A stretch of 64,000 nt of DNA, taken from contig NC_088308.1 in NCBI RefSeq assembly GCF_910592395.1, positions 22,769,501 through 22,833,500 on the forward strand. Reading direction: 5' to 3'. Position numbers and translations under genes: made by a program. This document shows positions 25,101-46,639 of the stretch, one piece after another (position 1 is the first letter of the stretch; each line of letters starts with the position of its first letter). Below the pieces are notes generated by a model. It was given only the letters and a program-made list of their open reading frames with translations, did no database searches and was not told where the DNA came from. The stretch comes from Lineus longissimus (lineage: Eukaryota > Nemertea > Pilidiophora > Heteronemertea > Lineidae).

Positions 25101-27197
25101 GGCTGGGTGACTAACCCCGTTGAATACGATATACATTGTTCTTTAATACATGTTGTTATGAAAATTTAGTCATTACAAAAAATTAGGGCCAGTGTAACAT
25201 CTGTGGTTGTTTCCCATGTGTCAGTGTTTCCAAACAATAGGCAGCTAGAGAGACCACGACTTTTCAATAGGGGGGATACACAGAAAAACTTGTCAATCTA
25301 TTTTTGAGCGTTCCCAAACAATGAGGGGAAACACTCAAAAACAGAAACACTCAAAAACATTACACCGGGATGGCATTGACTTGGAAGTATCGCAACAATA
25401 CACAGCGCGACGGAACCGCGGTGTGACAGTCCGCAGAATTAAGTACCCGGGGACGATGTATTCTAATGTGCTCAGTCTTTTAATCTCCAAGATCTTTGTC
25501 GAAGGGGAAAATATATTTCTGCTTCCCTGTTCTCTACCCTGTTCCAGTAGCCCATGCCTCGTTTTCAATGATTGTTCAGGGATTGAAAAAGCTTTGGCTT
25601 GAAAAAGCTTGAAAAGCTTGGCTTGAAAAAGCGGCTTGAAAAAGCCGCCAGCCATAGGCTGCGATAGATAGATCGAACTAACACAACTGGATCTTGATCG
25701 GTCCAGATCATAACATCTAGCTTAAAATGTATCGTTGCTTACAGGCATATCTATGAAAGCTAATTCATACCAAATATGAGCTTTGGTTATACTCACAAAT
25801 ATTTCATGCTACGGCACTCATCCCTGCATAGAGTTGGTGTCATTTCTGCCATGTTGGCAGTGGCGGCAAAGCCCTTTAATTCGCGGCTCTCCGACTTCTG
25901 GGAGAAGCATCCCAAAAGCTCTGTAACAAAAGGCAACGACTATAACAGGCAAAGAAGAAAATTGGAAAACATCATATTTCATCGAGTGATAGGCCTACAT
26001 GTTCGTTTTTGAAATGATGAATTTGGTGTGCGTTTTATTATAATATTATACCACATAGTACCTGTACCTTTTTTTCTAACCTTTATCGCAAAGATCTTTA
26101 CAGCAGCTCTCACTACAACAGAACTTCTCTGCAGGAGCAACCTGAGCCATGAATGTCCTACATCTAATGAAGCACTTCATTTAGTTTGACCTTCGGAGGA
26201 GAAAGTGGTGACAATTTGCTCTACATCCGTGGTTTAACGCAGACGAGGGGGGGGCCTACCATTTTTGTTCTAGATGATGAAATAAATCTAATCATTTTAT
26301 GCAAGAAAGTATAAAATCCGCCATTTATATCTCTGAAGACACAACGATCTCATATTCCTAGACATAGAGACATAACCCTTTTCCCAAAAATTGATGCAGG
26401 TAGTAACGAGATCAAACAAACTGGAAAAAAAAGCGTTAATCTCAGTTGCATGTGGTCGACGTTTGGTAAATCTATGACCGACATGAAAAATCAAAGTATT
26501 TTTTGTGCGTGACACATTGGCATTGTTAAAGGAACAGGAAGTCGTTAGGGGTAACACTCGCTGAGTCAAAATGGAATTATGGCCACCATCTAAAATTTTA
26601 ACGACAGTATCGATTTTTCAGATACTAGTTTTCAGAGTTTACGCAGAGTACCTCAATTGTTTAAAAATTCTCAAGTGGCCTTAACTGCCTACTTTCAACC
26701 CGTTTGTTCAATATATACTGGTACAGGTGAAAGTAACGTAGTTTCCTCTAGAATGGTATGAATAATTTGATTTTAGTGTAGGCCTATATATGCGCTCTTT
26801 GGTAAAGCTCAAGCATATTTTGGTAGAGTTAATGATGGAGTGAATGCAGCAATCTTTGTATAAAACAGCCAATTTTGGTATTACATAAAAGCACTTAATG
26901 TGTCAGCTTTTTTTTAGGTGTTCCTTAAAAATAACCCGCCGCTGCAAGAATACTCGTGCGTAGCCCCGACGTCGTTCCGTGAGGGCATGAGAACAGTTAT
27001 TCAATTTATTCTTGGTCTCTAAAATGAACCATATCTTTGCCTTATGACATTTCCTAGGCACTTTTAAAGGTTTACCGATTCTTCAACTCAGCTTTGTCAT
27101 ACTTACTTGTTGCTACTTTAAAAGCGGCATCTGTGGTGCAAACTCCTGTCATAAAAAACAGCAGGGCCGCCAACACCTGAAATTGAAAAGGGGTCAT
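834..27197 (-). CDS. PKD1-like: Polycystin-1-like protein (whole gene, 41 exons)
   Basis: A single minus-strand gene that reads in frame through 41 exons (11,430 coding bases, about 3,809 residues, stop TAA at 834-836). Seen in order: signal peptide, a 16-residue Cys-rich exon, WSC domain (about 47-145), PKD Ig-like repeats (about 555-1480), REJ module (about 1485-1960), GAIN domain ending in a GPS (about 2080-2660), first membrane helix, PLAT (about 2718-2840), then the multi-helix channel half and a C-terminal coiled coil. This order matches polycystin-1, a large membrane receptor/channel subunit that pairs with polycystin-2 on cilia. Human PC1 is somewhat longer (about 4,300) and also carries LRR, C-type lectin and LDL-A modules that I do not find here. 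A minus-strand AATAAA at 169-174 could end the transcript. Start choice (ATG 27,197) is the least certain part; an acceptor-like site lies just inside it. Confidence 0.93.
3904..4148 (-). mobile_element. MITE copy 1 (modular palindrome family)
   Basis: 245-bp element in a polycystin intron, opposite in orientation to the other two copies. It is flanked by an exact 9-bp target duplication TTTAAAAAT (3,895-3,903 and 4,149-4,157). Ends are imperfect inverted repeats of about 22 bp sharing CTAYTTGGCAAGCC. The inside is a series of palindromic units built from TTTGGCAAGCC and its complement, joined by A/T-rich spacers. No coding capacity. A 9-bp duplication with TIRs suggests mobilisation by a DNA transposase of Mutator- or Merlin-like type; this assignment is inference. 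Confidence 0.85.
5424..5667 (+). mobile_element. MITE copy 2 (modular palindrome family)
   Basis: 244-bp copy, nearly identical in sequence to the reverse complement of the copy at 3.9 kb. Flanks are TTAATTTTA (5,415-5,423) and TTAATGTTA (5,668-5,676), a 9-bp duplication with one mismatch. Located in a polycystin intron about 55 bases upstream, in gene direction, of the exon at 5,177-5,369. Confidence 0.85.
7244..8035 (-). CDS. PKD1-like: Polycystin-1-like, exons 30-31: PLAT domain
   Basis: Exons 7,948-8,035 and 7,244-7,601. The joined sequence starts DKYLYELLVTTRDQPNAG, followed by AQVSFILIGEDNETEPRVL, FVLAVPAPLGNLSTLRIWHD, and GWFFFQMQVTDLQTKEKTFF with W-L shortly after. This is the standard PLAT/LH2 beta sandwich placed in the first cytoplasmic loop of polycystin-1 family proteins, where it binds acidic phospholipids and affects trafficking. 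All key aromatic and Asp-Ser-Gly positions look intact. Confidence 0.95.
8488..14308 (-). CDS. PKD1-like: Polycystin-1-like, exons 18-29: GAIN domain, GPS and first membrane helix
   Basis: Exons 14,098-14,308, 13,791-13,987, 13,150-13,275, 12,884-12,998, 12,028-12,242, 11,619-11,772, 11,123-11,220, 10,704-10,886, 9,632-10,287, 9,298-9,359, 8,826-8,935 and 8,488-8,712. The second exon is a Ser/Thr/Gly-rich linker with the furin-like site ARRKRS. The GAIN fold is supported by NVVSFSIRNETGD and later KIYIGVNAVPYNA. The GPS is clear: GCLYFDEDTEVWSTAGCW, then ECKCNHLTNFG, with cleavage expected between His-Leu and Thr. The next stretch, FATYVCSVIMYCVLLIWAI, is the first transmembrane helix. Cleavage at the GPS leaves N- and C-terminal fragments associated in PC1. 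The short 9,298-9,359 exon is required to keep frame. Confidence 0.9.
9524..9552. repeat. Perfect 13-bp hairpin in a polycystin intron
   Basis: ACGACACTGACCG, a 3-base loop, then the exact complement, followed by a TGTATAC-rich stretch. It lies between the exons at 9,298-9,359 and 9,632-10,287. Function unknown. Confidence 0.6.
12305..12542 (+). mobile_element. MITE copy 3 (modular palindrome family)
   Basis: 238-bp copy in the intron between the exons at 12,028-12,242 and 12,884-12,998. Exact 9-bp target duplication TATAAGTTA (12,296-12,304 and 12,543-12,551). It differs from copy 2 mainly by a 6-base loss in the A/T-rich centre. Confidence 0.85.
13436..13700. repeat. CpG-rich probable interspersed repeat in a polycystin intron
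   Basis: GC- and CpG-rich stretch in otherwise A/T-rich intron. It contains an inverted pair (GCCGCCAACTTTGGCG near 13,451 and CGCCGAAGTTGGCGGC near 13,488). No reading frame of interest. Probably a decayed non-autonomous element; I could not define its ends. Confidence 0.4.
14708..17264 (-). CDS. PKD1-like: Polycystin-1-like, exons 13-17: REJ module
   Basis: Exons 17,066-17,264, 16,569-16,667, 15,879-16,090, 15,257-15,460 and 14,708-14,838. Family signatures include C-V-T-N-C-N-D-K-Y-N-P-S near the start, the conserved CRTHPAFGMAVRDKFNIICD stretch, and LPLTYKIAYRQRKFGEMIW. These define the receptor-for-egg-jelly module that sits between the PKD repeats and GAIN domain in polycystin-1 and in sea urchin REJ proteins. 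Phases are 1, 2, 2, 1, 1 and all junctions are canonical. Confidence 0.9.
17410..21204 (-). CDS. PKD1-like: Polycystin-1-like, exons 10-12: PKD repeat array
   Basis: Exons 21,100-21,205, 20,645-20,719 and one giant exon, 17,410-20,334 (2,925 bases, about a quarter of the protein). PKD repeats are recognised by their F/G strand ending of the form H-x-Y-x3-G-x-Y-x-V-x-L-x-A-x-N. Clear examples are THAYKEAGNFSLTLNASN, THQYKTEGNYNVVVRAEN, THQYKTVGIFNVTLTAVN, KHDYTKGGAYEVSVNIWN and THRF..EEFTVTLTAKN, with weaker copies between, so about eight repeats in these exons. The exon ends by entering the REJ module (PCYLPLVSLGAKSTTLW). These Ig-like folds act as force-bearing stalk modules in PC1. In most of this gene exons are 75-400 bases, so this exon stands out. 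Confidence 0.92.
21845..24655 (-). CDS. PKD1-like: Polycystin-1-like, exons 5-9: linker region and first clear PKD repeat
   Basis: Exons 24,441-24,655, 23,771-23,930, 23,346-23,515, 22,212-22,860 and 21,845-22,035. The first three encode beta-rich, N-glycosylation-rich sequence with PKD-like features (for example a C-x-V-x8-N-x-E-V stretch). The 649-base exon holds a cysteine-rich start followed by a WSC-to-PKD type linker (YLKLKTIRANTLAGG). I see no convincing C-type lectin or LDL-A signature, although vertebrate PC1 has both in this part. Exon 9 is a recognisable PKD repeat ending in VGIVNVTLVGYNSVS. Function: extracellular stalk; ligand unknown. Confidence 0.8.
24845..25920 (-). CDS. PKD1-like: Polycystin-1-like, exons 3-4: WSC domain
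   Basis: Exons 25,797-25,920 and 24,845-25,044. The joined product begins LLGCFSQKSESRELKG, continues through C-x3-C, then FAGLNNGSLCFCG and a closing CTGNNATMCGG block. This is the eight-cysteine WSC pattern (carbohydrate-binding, first described in yeast Wsc sensors and present near the N terminus of polycystin-1). The LRR block that precedes WSC in vertebrate PC1 is not seen between here and the signal peptide. A linker, NVYSVLPPLTDITPVFHVGG, leads into the next exon. Confidence 0.9.
26081..27197 (-). CDS. PKD1-like: Polycystin-1-like, exons 1-2: signal peptide and Cys-rich microexon
   Basis: Exon 1 is 27,107-27,197 with donor GTAAGT. It opens MTPFQFQVLAALLFFMTGVC, a typical signal peptide. 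Exon 2 is 26,081-26,128, only 48 bases, phase 1 on both sides, with acceptor CTGCAG and donor GTTAGA. It encodes EKFCCSESCCKDLCDK, six cysteines in 16 residues, joined directly to the WSC domain. Because it is symmetric it could be skipped without changing frame. Exon 1 contains the acceptor-like string TTTCAATTTCAG just after the ATG, so the true start may lie in an upstream exon; the hydrophobic core would be kept either way. Confidence 0.7.
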
Positions 27198-28529
27198 CCC
27201 TTTGTTCCGCGGGTCCTGTGTACCTCGGGATCTGCGTTTCCCCTCAACGATTAAGACCAGAGTTATGAATTGGTTATTAGGGATTGGAATAAAAAGAGCA
27301 CTATAAGAACCATGGCTTCTCCCCACCATTCATTTGCCCCAGAATACAGACAGATTCGATGCATAAAACGGGTTTGGGGGTTTTGGCAGACCAACACAAT
27401 AGGGCCCGGGAACATAGAACCCAGGAAACATATTCTATTAGGCGGGTTAAAAAACCTAAGGTAAAGTAAGGTAAACCAAATAATGTCTCAATGAAATGGC
27501 CAGGGCCATTGTGCTCACCTCATGTGGAGGAAAGATGGATAAAGAGCATGGTATTGTGTCATGTAGTGTTAGGTTTGATGTAGGTCCAAGCAATTACAAT
27601 TTCCCCAAAATGGCCAATTTACAGTACATTCGACCTCTGTGACCTTGAAAAGTAGGTCAAATCAAAGAAGACCCGGGTGACACATTGAATGGTTGTTAGA
27701 ATTAGATGTACCTATGATATAAAATTGGTGCCAATCGGGCAAGTCATTACTAGGAATAATGGCATTTTGAAGAATTTAGGATTTGGCCCCCTCCCTAGAG
27801 GCCAAACGGCAAATCAGATCGCACCAAACTTCGGTACCTAAGATCACCTGACCAAGGGGTACATGTGTACTTAATTTGTGATCAATAGTCATTGCAGTTA
27901 AGAAACGTGCCATAGTTACGGCCTGACGGCGAATTTACACCATTTGACCTCTGTGACCTTGACAAGAAGGTCAAATTAAAAACCTGTGTGACATATACTG
28001 TATGGTGGTAAGATGTACCCATGATATCAAATTGGTGGCAATCGGGCAAGAAGTTAAGGAATAATCACATTTTTAAAGTTTTTGGATTTTGCCCCCTGGT
28101 GGTCAAATGGTGAATCATATTGGACCAAACTTCGGTCCCTGAGATCACCTGACTAAGGGGTAAATGTGTACCAAATTTGGTATCAATAGTCATTGCAATT
28201 TAGAAACGTGCCATCGTTACATCCTAACGGCCAATTTACACCATTTGACCTCTGTGACCTTGAAAAGGAGGTCAAATCAAAAACCCGGAGGATATATGAT
28301 GCACCTTTGCTAGAAGTACCTACCATATTTTTTTCAAAATTTCCCGACTACTATTAAGGGAGATATTGCATATTTTCACTTTTAACGTTTGGCCCCCTGG
28401 TGGCCAAACCATGAAACGAATCGGACCGAAACTTGGTCTCCAAGGTGTCATTACATAAGGGTACATGTGTACCAAGTTTCAACTCAATAGCTCTAACAGT
28501 TACGAAACGTGCCCTGCTAACGGACGACG

Positions 28530-28530
<1 letters not shown>

Positions 28531-28596
<66 letters not shown>
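28531..28596. repeat. (ACG)22 microsatellite
   Basis: Twenty-two uninterrupted ACG units inside the Pearl-like element, flanked by ACGG-type variants. In the three frames it reads as poly-Arg, poly-Thr or poly-Asp, and open frames across it are artefacts. Confidence 0.95.
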
Positions 28597-28597
<1 letters not shown>

Positions 28598-28622
28598 ACG
28601 ACGGACGCCACGGTATGGGATA

Positions 28623-28648
28623 AGCTCACCTCTGCTAAGAGGTGAGCT
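28623..28648. repeat. 11-bp perfect terminal hairpin of the Pearl-like element
   Basis: Stem AGCTCACCTCT, loop GCTA, stem AGAGGTGAGCT. Position just before the right boundary fits the 3' hairpin of Helitron/Helentron-type elements. Confidence 0.75.
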
Positions 28649-28655
28649 AAAAACG

Positions 28656-30010
28656 AAATTGTACCTGTATATACTATAAGGGTTGCACCTTTTACATTTC
28701 AGACACACTAATGTACTGATCATTTAAAAATGCAATGCCAGACTGAGGGTCAAATAGAAATATTACATTCTGCCTTTTTACAGAAGCTGCAATGATTATT
28801 TTGTTTGATCAGAAGGTGATGCCACACATTCGAATAACACAATCCAAATTTACCAAACTTAGGTGGCAATTAACTCCACTTATCATTTTCAGAGAGAATG
28901 TCCACCATGGTCACAATAAAAAGCCACTATGCTTTTCTCACCACATTTCTTAAATTAAAACTTGTTGCAATATGATACTGGTTGAAAAATATCAAATATG
29001 CCTTCCATAAACATTTTGTGCAATGTTTTGATAAGAATGTAGAATTCTGACCTACCGTGAGAAGGCTTGAACCCATGGTCGTGAGCAGTTTGTCACTAGA
29101 ACTGCACGTTTATTATTTCAGAATCCTCAAAAAACGACTGTCCTCAGACAGTATTGAACGACGTTAGGACAACTTCCACAAGTTGAAAATCTAGAAATCC
29201 TTCTCCACTGGTGTTGAATAGTTCATATGCGTAGTAATATTTCTGAAAATACTTCAGTTACCCAAATAGACCTAGATTTAGCTCATTGGAACTTTCCAAT
29301 AAACCTTAAAGGAGTGTCGATGAATGCTCGTGACTTCAGCAATGCAGAATAGCATATTAATAAACCGATTAGGATTGTCAATGATGGTATTAGATCAGGT
29401 AAGAAGTGTTAACGGAAGAGGATTTGAACACGGGAAATGTCATCAATGTGATTCCATAATCGCTCTACGGTCCACTTTCTCTCCGATATATGTTGGTATG
29501 TGTCGACACTACTGGACAGAATGTCGCCTCATTAGGCCGAGTCACCTTAAAACACAGACACTGTTCAAACTGTATAACTATCACTATATTTCCATCCTAT
29601 GAGCGCCGGGCATTACTGCAAGTATTGGCTAAATGTCACACTTGAACATTTAGTAAATATACTAACAAAAACCAAGAGTGGACCACTCCCGACTTCGACT
29701 GCATTATTGAATGACGTTGGCATGGAAATGAAGTTAAACTTGTAAACACAACTACTGCGTATGACGTTTTCTAATATAAGTTGGTTAGGACAGCGTTTAT
29801 CCTATTATAAAATAATGGTATACCGTGAATATGATATAAAAACGATAGTTTTATATGAAAATGTTGGGGTACCACTTGCGTCACTGTAGCCTTACATTGT
29901 TGACCTTGCTATGAATACATGAGTATGTATAATGATCACGAAATCTCTTGGATGCTGTCTTTAAAACAAAACGACGAGAAAGATGTTAATCAACTGAACT
30001 GTCGAGCGAC
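28656..30010. other. Intergenic stretch with no recognisable gene
   Basis: A/T-rich, stops in all frames at short spacing. The longest open frame (29,324-29,602, plus) has no recognisable family features and no supporting splice or poly(A) signals. It probably holds the 3' end of the ADH copy 1 transcript at its right side. Confidence 0.5.
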
Positions 30011-30016
30011 TTTATT
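30011..30016 (-). terminator. Possible poly(A) signal of ADH copy 1
   Basis: Minus-strand AATAAA about 350 bases after the ADH copy 1 stop codon, a normal 3' UTR distance. Positional evidence only. Confidence 0.4.
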
Positions 30017-30362
30017 AAACACTGTAGAAAGATTGCCCTTAACATCAAACCCATCACCTCTATGCTTAGCACTAGGCGCGTGCAACATATCCATGTCTAG
30101 TTTTACTTTAGGTAAATAAGTAAATAAAACATAAGTAAGGAGCGTTTTAACGCTGGCAAAGGTGCTTCATCCCAGATCGAAAGACCTTTCTCGCGACTGA
30201 ATTATATGCTTGTTGGGCAACAATTTGTAACAGCACTGCACTCCACCATGCGCCATTTCATGTACTGATTGTACTTAGTCTTTGTTGAGTACGAATAAAA
30301 ATATATATAAAACAGAAGATATTTTGATCTGTTGTCATCGCTCAACATTCCTTCTTCGGATT

Positions 30363-34633
<4,271 letters not shown>

Positions 34634-34777
34634 ACTGTACGGTGCGAATAGGAAAATCACAAGAACAGATGAAATCCGCTTAAATCGAGCTTAGAACTCC
34701 AACGAGGTTCCGTTTGCCGTTCAGATCTGCAGAGACGACTGAATGACCCATTTGGCCACTCCCTGCGCTTGATCAAA

Positions 34778-34785
34778 CTTATATA
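34778..34785 (-). promoter_or_regulatory. TATA box of ADH copy 1
   Basis: TATATAAG on the minus strand about 145 bases before the ATG, giving a start site near 34,750 and a roughly 115-base 5' leader. The aligned position upstream of ADH copy 2 is CCTTTTATG (40,256-40,264), a much weaker TATA. Confidence 0.5.
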
Positions 34786-35133
34786 GGTGTAGTCGTCAAC
34801 ATGTTCAAGGGTCATAGGCTATCTGCATCAAATGGAGTAATATATCAACTTGTTTACACTAAGTGGTACGGTTTATGTCGTGTTTTTTGTATGATTTACA
34901 GTGAAATTATGGGGACATCATTCGTTACAGTAGCTTTTATAGTTTTAGGGCCCATGGGATACTGGTTATGCCGCGACTTCGCCATTAACATTCATCGGTA
35001 AATGTTTCTGTTCTTCGTCTGTACGGTCCTTAAGGCGGTAGCACATTTTGTGGTCATTAGTGGGATGCTTATTTGACGTAAACATGTCCTTAATGTGTCT
35101 TTCTTCAATAGTCATAAAGCGATCGACAAATAA

Positions 35134-35448
35134 GTGTATGGAATGTGTTTAGTGTCATGGAGAAAGAAACTGAACGCACGAAGCGATTGTGAAGACTCAA
35201 ATTTTATTGTCATAGAATTATGCACTAAAATTGTTGGAGATGAACAGGAAAATATAAATGCAGAAATGACGTCCACTAGTGTTGGTAAAGAGGATCACGA
35301 AGAGATTGGTTGTATGACAAGAGGCCAGGGTTACACGAGTTCCAAGATAACGTACTGCACAAACATATGTAGCTTACTGAGGAAAAGGCAGGGCTTCAAG
35401 TACAGTGATTTATACAATTTCATAAAACAATATTTTAGCCGAAACTAA
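35134..35448 (+). other. Unassigned open frame between the two ADH genes
   Basis: A 104-codon plus-strand frame with no family I recognise, rich in Cys and charged residues, ending YSDLYNFIKQYFSRN. It lies in the spacer between the tandem ADH genes. The neighbouring sequence (about 34,850-34,930) resembles the region upstream of ADH copy 2 (about 40,310-40,470), so this spacer belongs to the duplicated unit. No good promoter, Kozak or poly(A) evidence. Probably non-coding, listed because of its length in A/T-rich DNA. Confidence 0.2.
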
Positions 35449-35604
35449 ATTTGGAGTAATGCTGTTCTTAATAGATTCTGGAAGTGTATTGGAAAAGTAT
35501 GCCTGTGGTATAGGGCAACAACACACTCCCGAAAAATGTTTTGAGTCAGCTTTCAGGTCTTGCCGGTGATCAACTTTTAATCGCTCAGCAGCACATCTTC
35601 GGAT

Positions 35605-40122
<4,518 letters not shown>

Positions 40123-40264
40123 ACTGTATGATGCGAAGTAGGAAAATCACAAGACGAGATGAAATCCGCTAAAAAATTAGCTGAGAACAGGTTATGCGCT
40201 CCGGTCAGTTCAATGACGACGTCCGAATGATCTAGTTCGCCAATCCCCGGGCTATCATAAAAGG

Positions 40265-41457
40265 TTATTATCGGAGTCGTAAAGGCTCATAATAAGTTGT
40301 AAAGCATCATATTAAATGGAGTAATTAGTATCACACTGAATTACATTTATTTGCATATGTGTATACATTTACTGAAATGTACCAATTACTATCGTATATA
40401 TATACATGTATGTATCATGATTTGCTGCGAAATTACGCGATCATCATTTTTAGCAGTAGCATCTTTTCACACCGGTCAAGATCACCAATAACGCTGATCG
40501 GTGGAAGCTGTCTTACAGTGTGTGAGCTTTTGGACACAATAGCGATAAGCACTGACGACGACAGAGAAGAACCAACGTCCGTAGAATAAATACAGGGAAT
40601 ACGATGACTTTGATTTGAAGTGATCACCGGCAAGAAACTAGCATGCCTTCTCTGGTGTTTATGGCTAGTTTTAAAAAGAGGGATAGATGGAGCAGTTCCA
40701 AGTTGTTATCTTGTTCGTGTAAAATGGAAAACGGGACTCGTAAGATATTCCGTTTGTTTAGTATTAGAATAAACTGATCGTTCTTGTCATTTCTTCATAA
40801 GAATATTTATGGATAAAACAAAGATTTAAAAATGCTTGGAGAAGAAGCTATACCTGCTTTATTGTGCACAAATTATGATGAAGCTGAAGGCAATGGATAT
40901 GAAAACAATAGGTGGAAATTAAATGTGATATTATTTTCTTCGTGTTGGCATTTCAGTACCACTAGCCAATATGTAATGTGCGGTGAATATAACGATCACC
41001 AACGATATTAGTCATGTTGCTCACGCAGACAGTGGAGTTAGCTGCAACTGTTATGATTGTAGGACCAGAATCTATTTTAACTGGAACTCACGAAAAGGTA
41101 GAATTTTTTAAATGCTAATCCGAAAAAAGAGAAGGACTTTGATGGATATCATGTGAATATTTACAAAAACACTATATATGTGTCAAAACCTTGCATACGT
41201 CGCCATTGATGCGAGACACTACGTCAGAAGGGAAAGCCATTGTCGCTACTTAGATAATCAAATCCAAAATGGCCAGATTTCTTTCGCACGACGCTGACCA
41301 AGAGGTAACTCCGCCTAAGACGTTTCGTTTGAAAACCGAGATGTCGAACTCCGAATATCGGATTATTGTAATCATGCCGTTCCTCCCATTGCGAAAAAAA
41401 CAATCATAGCTCAAGTGCATGATTCGAAAGACTTTACAGGAAAGTAATGTATTCTGT
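40265..41457. other. Intergenic stretch and probable 3' UTR of the calmodulin gene
   Basis: No gene recognised. The left part is upstream of ADH copy 2 and partly resembles the sequence upstream of copy 1. The right part is the expected 3' UTR of the minus-strand calmodulin gene, with a minus-strand AATAAA at 40,858-40,863. Confidence 0.5.
40858..40863 (-). terminator. Possible poly(A) signal of the calmodulin gene
   Basis: Minus-strand AATAAA about 600 bases after the calmodulin stop codon. Positional evidence only. Confidence 0.35.
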
Positions 41458-45756
<4,299 letters not shown>

Positions 45757-46639
45757 TGTCGCCAATCGAGTCGGTATTCCCCTCGAGGTCTTTCCGGTAA
45801 CGTCAGTAATACGATATATCACAACGTCTCACAAAAAACAAATCTTCCACCTAAAAAAGTCCAGGAGTCAGAATTTCAATTCTTTCACTTCTACACAGCA
45901 GCCTACTTCCATTACCCAGACTTTCGATAATATGGCCTGGTGGTTCCTCAATTGACGTTTGATAAACGCCTTGGTGATGGATTTTACCCTGATCTACCTG
46001 CAGCACAAAGCATGCTTTTCCGGATGGTGTCCGATGGCGGGTTCGGTTACCTAGCCAATCTGCTACGATCCCTCTCACTGCATTGCACCACGCTGCTGAT
46101 AGGCCTCATCGTACTTGCATTGCTCACCCACGCCGAGTGAGTTAGTGCATAACGCATCTTTTGAACTCTATCATCATGATCATGCCCAGCAAGAAATCGA
46201 ATTAAAAGTCATGCCTTAGCATGTTTCAGTGTCTATCCCTCGTTCATTTTGAAGAACGATCGAATACAATTCATTAGTCAGAAAAGACAAATCATTTTTA
46301 TCTCGAAAATATGAAAAATAACGTGGGCTCTTATTGTTTTATTTTTTAACACAACTTACATGTACGTGCTCTTTGAGGCGGAATTCCCAAGGCTTTTCAA
46401 TAACATTCACCAGCCCGCCGTACGTTATTTAGTTGTTGCTTTTTTAAGCCAAGTGAACCTTTCTCATTTGTTATATCTTTATGATTGAACGAAGGCTCCA
46501 TTTACATGAAACGTTAGTCAAAGAATATAGTCTCTTATCAAAATGTGCATCATCAATGTACATCGAATTATGAAATCGATCTTTTCAGCAGGAATCGACG
46601 TACACTGACTGAAGCATATTGAACACTCGAAGGACAGAA
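45757..46639. promoter_or_regulatory. Divergent promoter region between two calmodulin-family genes
   Basis: 883 bases separating the start codons of the minus-strand calmodulin and the plus-strand EF-hand gene. Both leaders and both promoters must lie here or be reached by a spliced leader exon. I see no strong TATA on either strand. A plus-strand open stretch at 45,940-46,140 ends in a hydrophobic run but lacks an ATG in frame, so I do not call it. Confidence 0.4.

Larger units (their letters stand above)
27495..28655 (+). mobile_element. Pearl/Helentron-like non-autonomous element
   Basis: Intergenic element between the polycystin and ADH genes. The left end carries GTGCTCACCTC. The core is three tandem units beginning GACCTCTGTGACCTTG at 27,632, 27,947 and 28,247 (periods 315 and 300 bases, the third shortened). 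Then come an ACG microsatellite and a terminal hairpin AGCTCACCTCT-GCTA-AGAGGTGAGCT followed by AAAA. A tandem core, microsatellite and 3' hairpin with matching subterminal repeats is the architecture described for Pearl/HINE elements of molluscs and related Helentrons. No Rep/helicase is encoded. Boundaries are approximate. Confidence 0.7.

Noticed and set aside
28354-28645. Open frames with long poly-Arg or poly-Ser runs on both strands
   Set aside because: They are translations of the (ACG)22 microsatellite inside the Pearl-like element.
29324-29602. 92-codon plus-strand intergenic frame
   Set aside because: No family resemblance, no promoter or poly(A) context.
34801-35001. 66-codon frame just upstream of ADH copy 1
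   Set aside because: The corresponding region upstream of ADH copy 2 is homologous but does not keep the frame, so it is unlikely to code.
45940-46140. Plus-strand frame ending in a hydrophobic tail-anchor-like run
   Set aside because: No in-frame ATG, lies in the promoter region between two genes, and no homology recognised.
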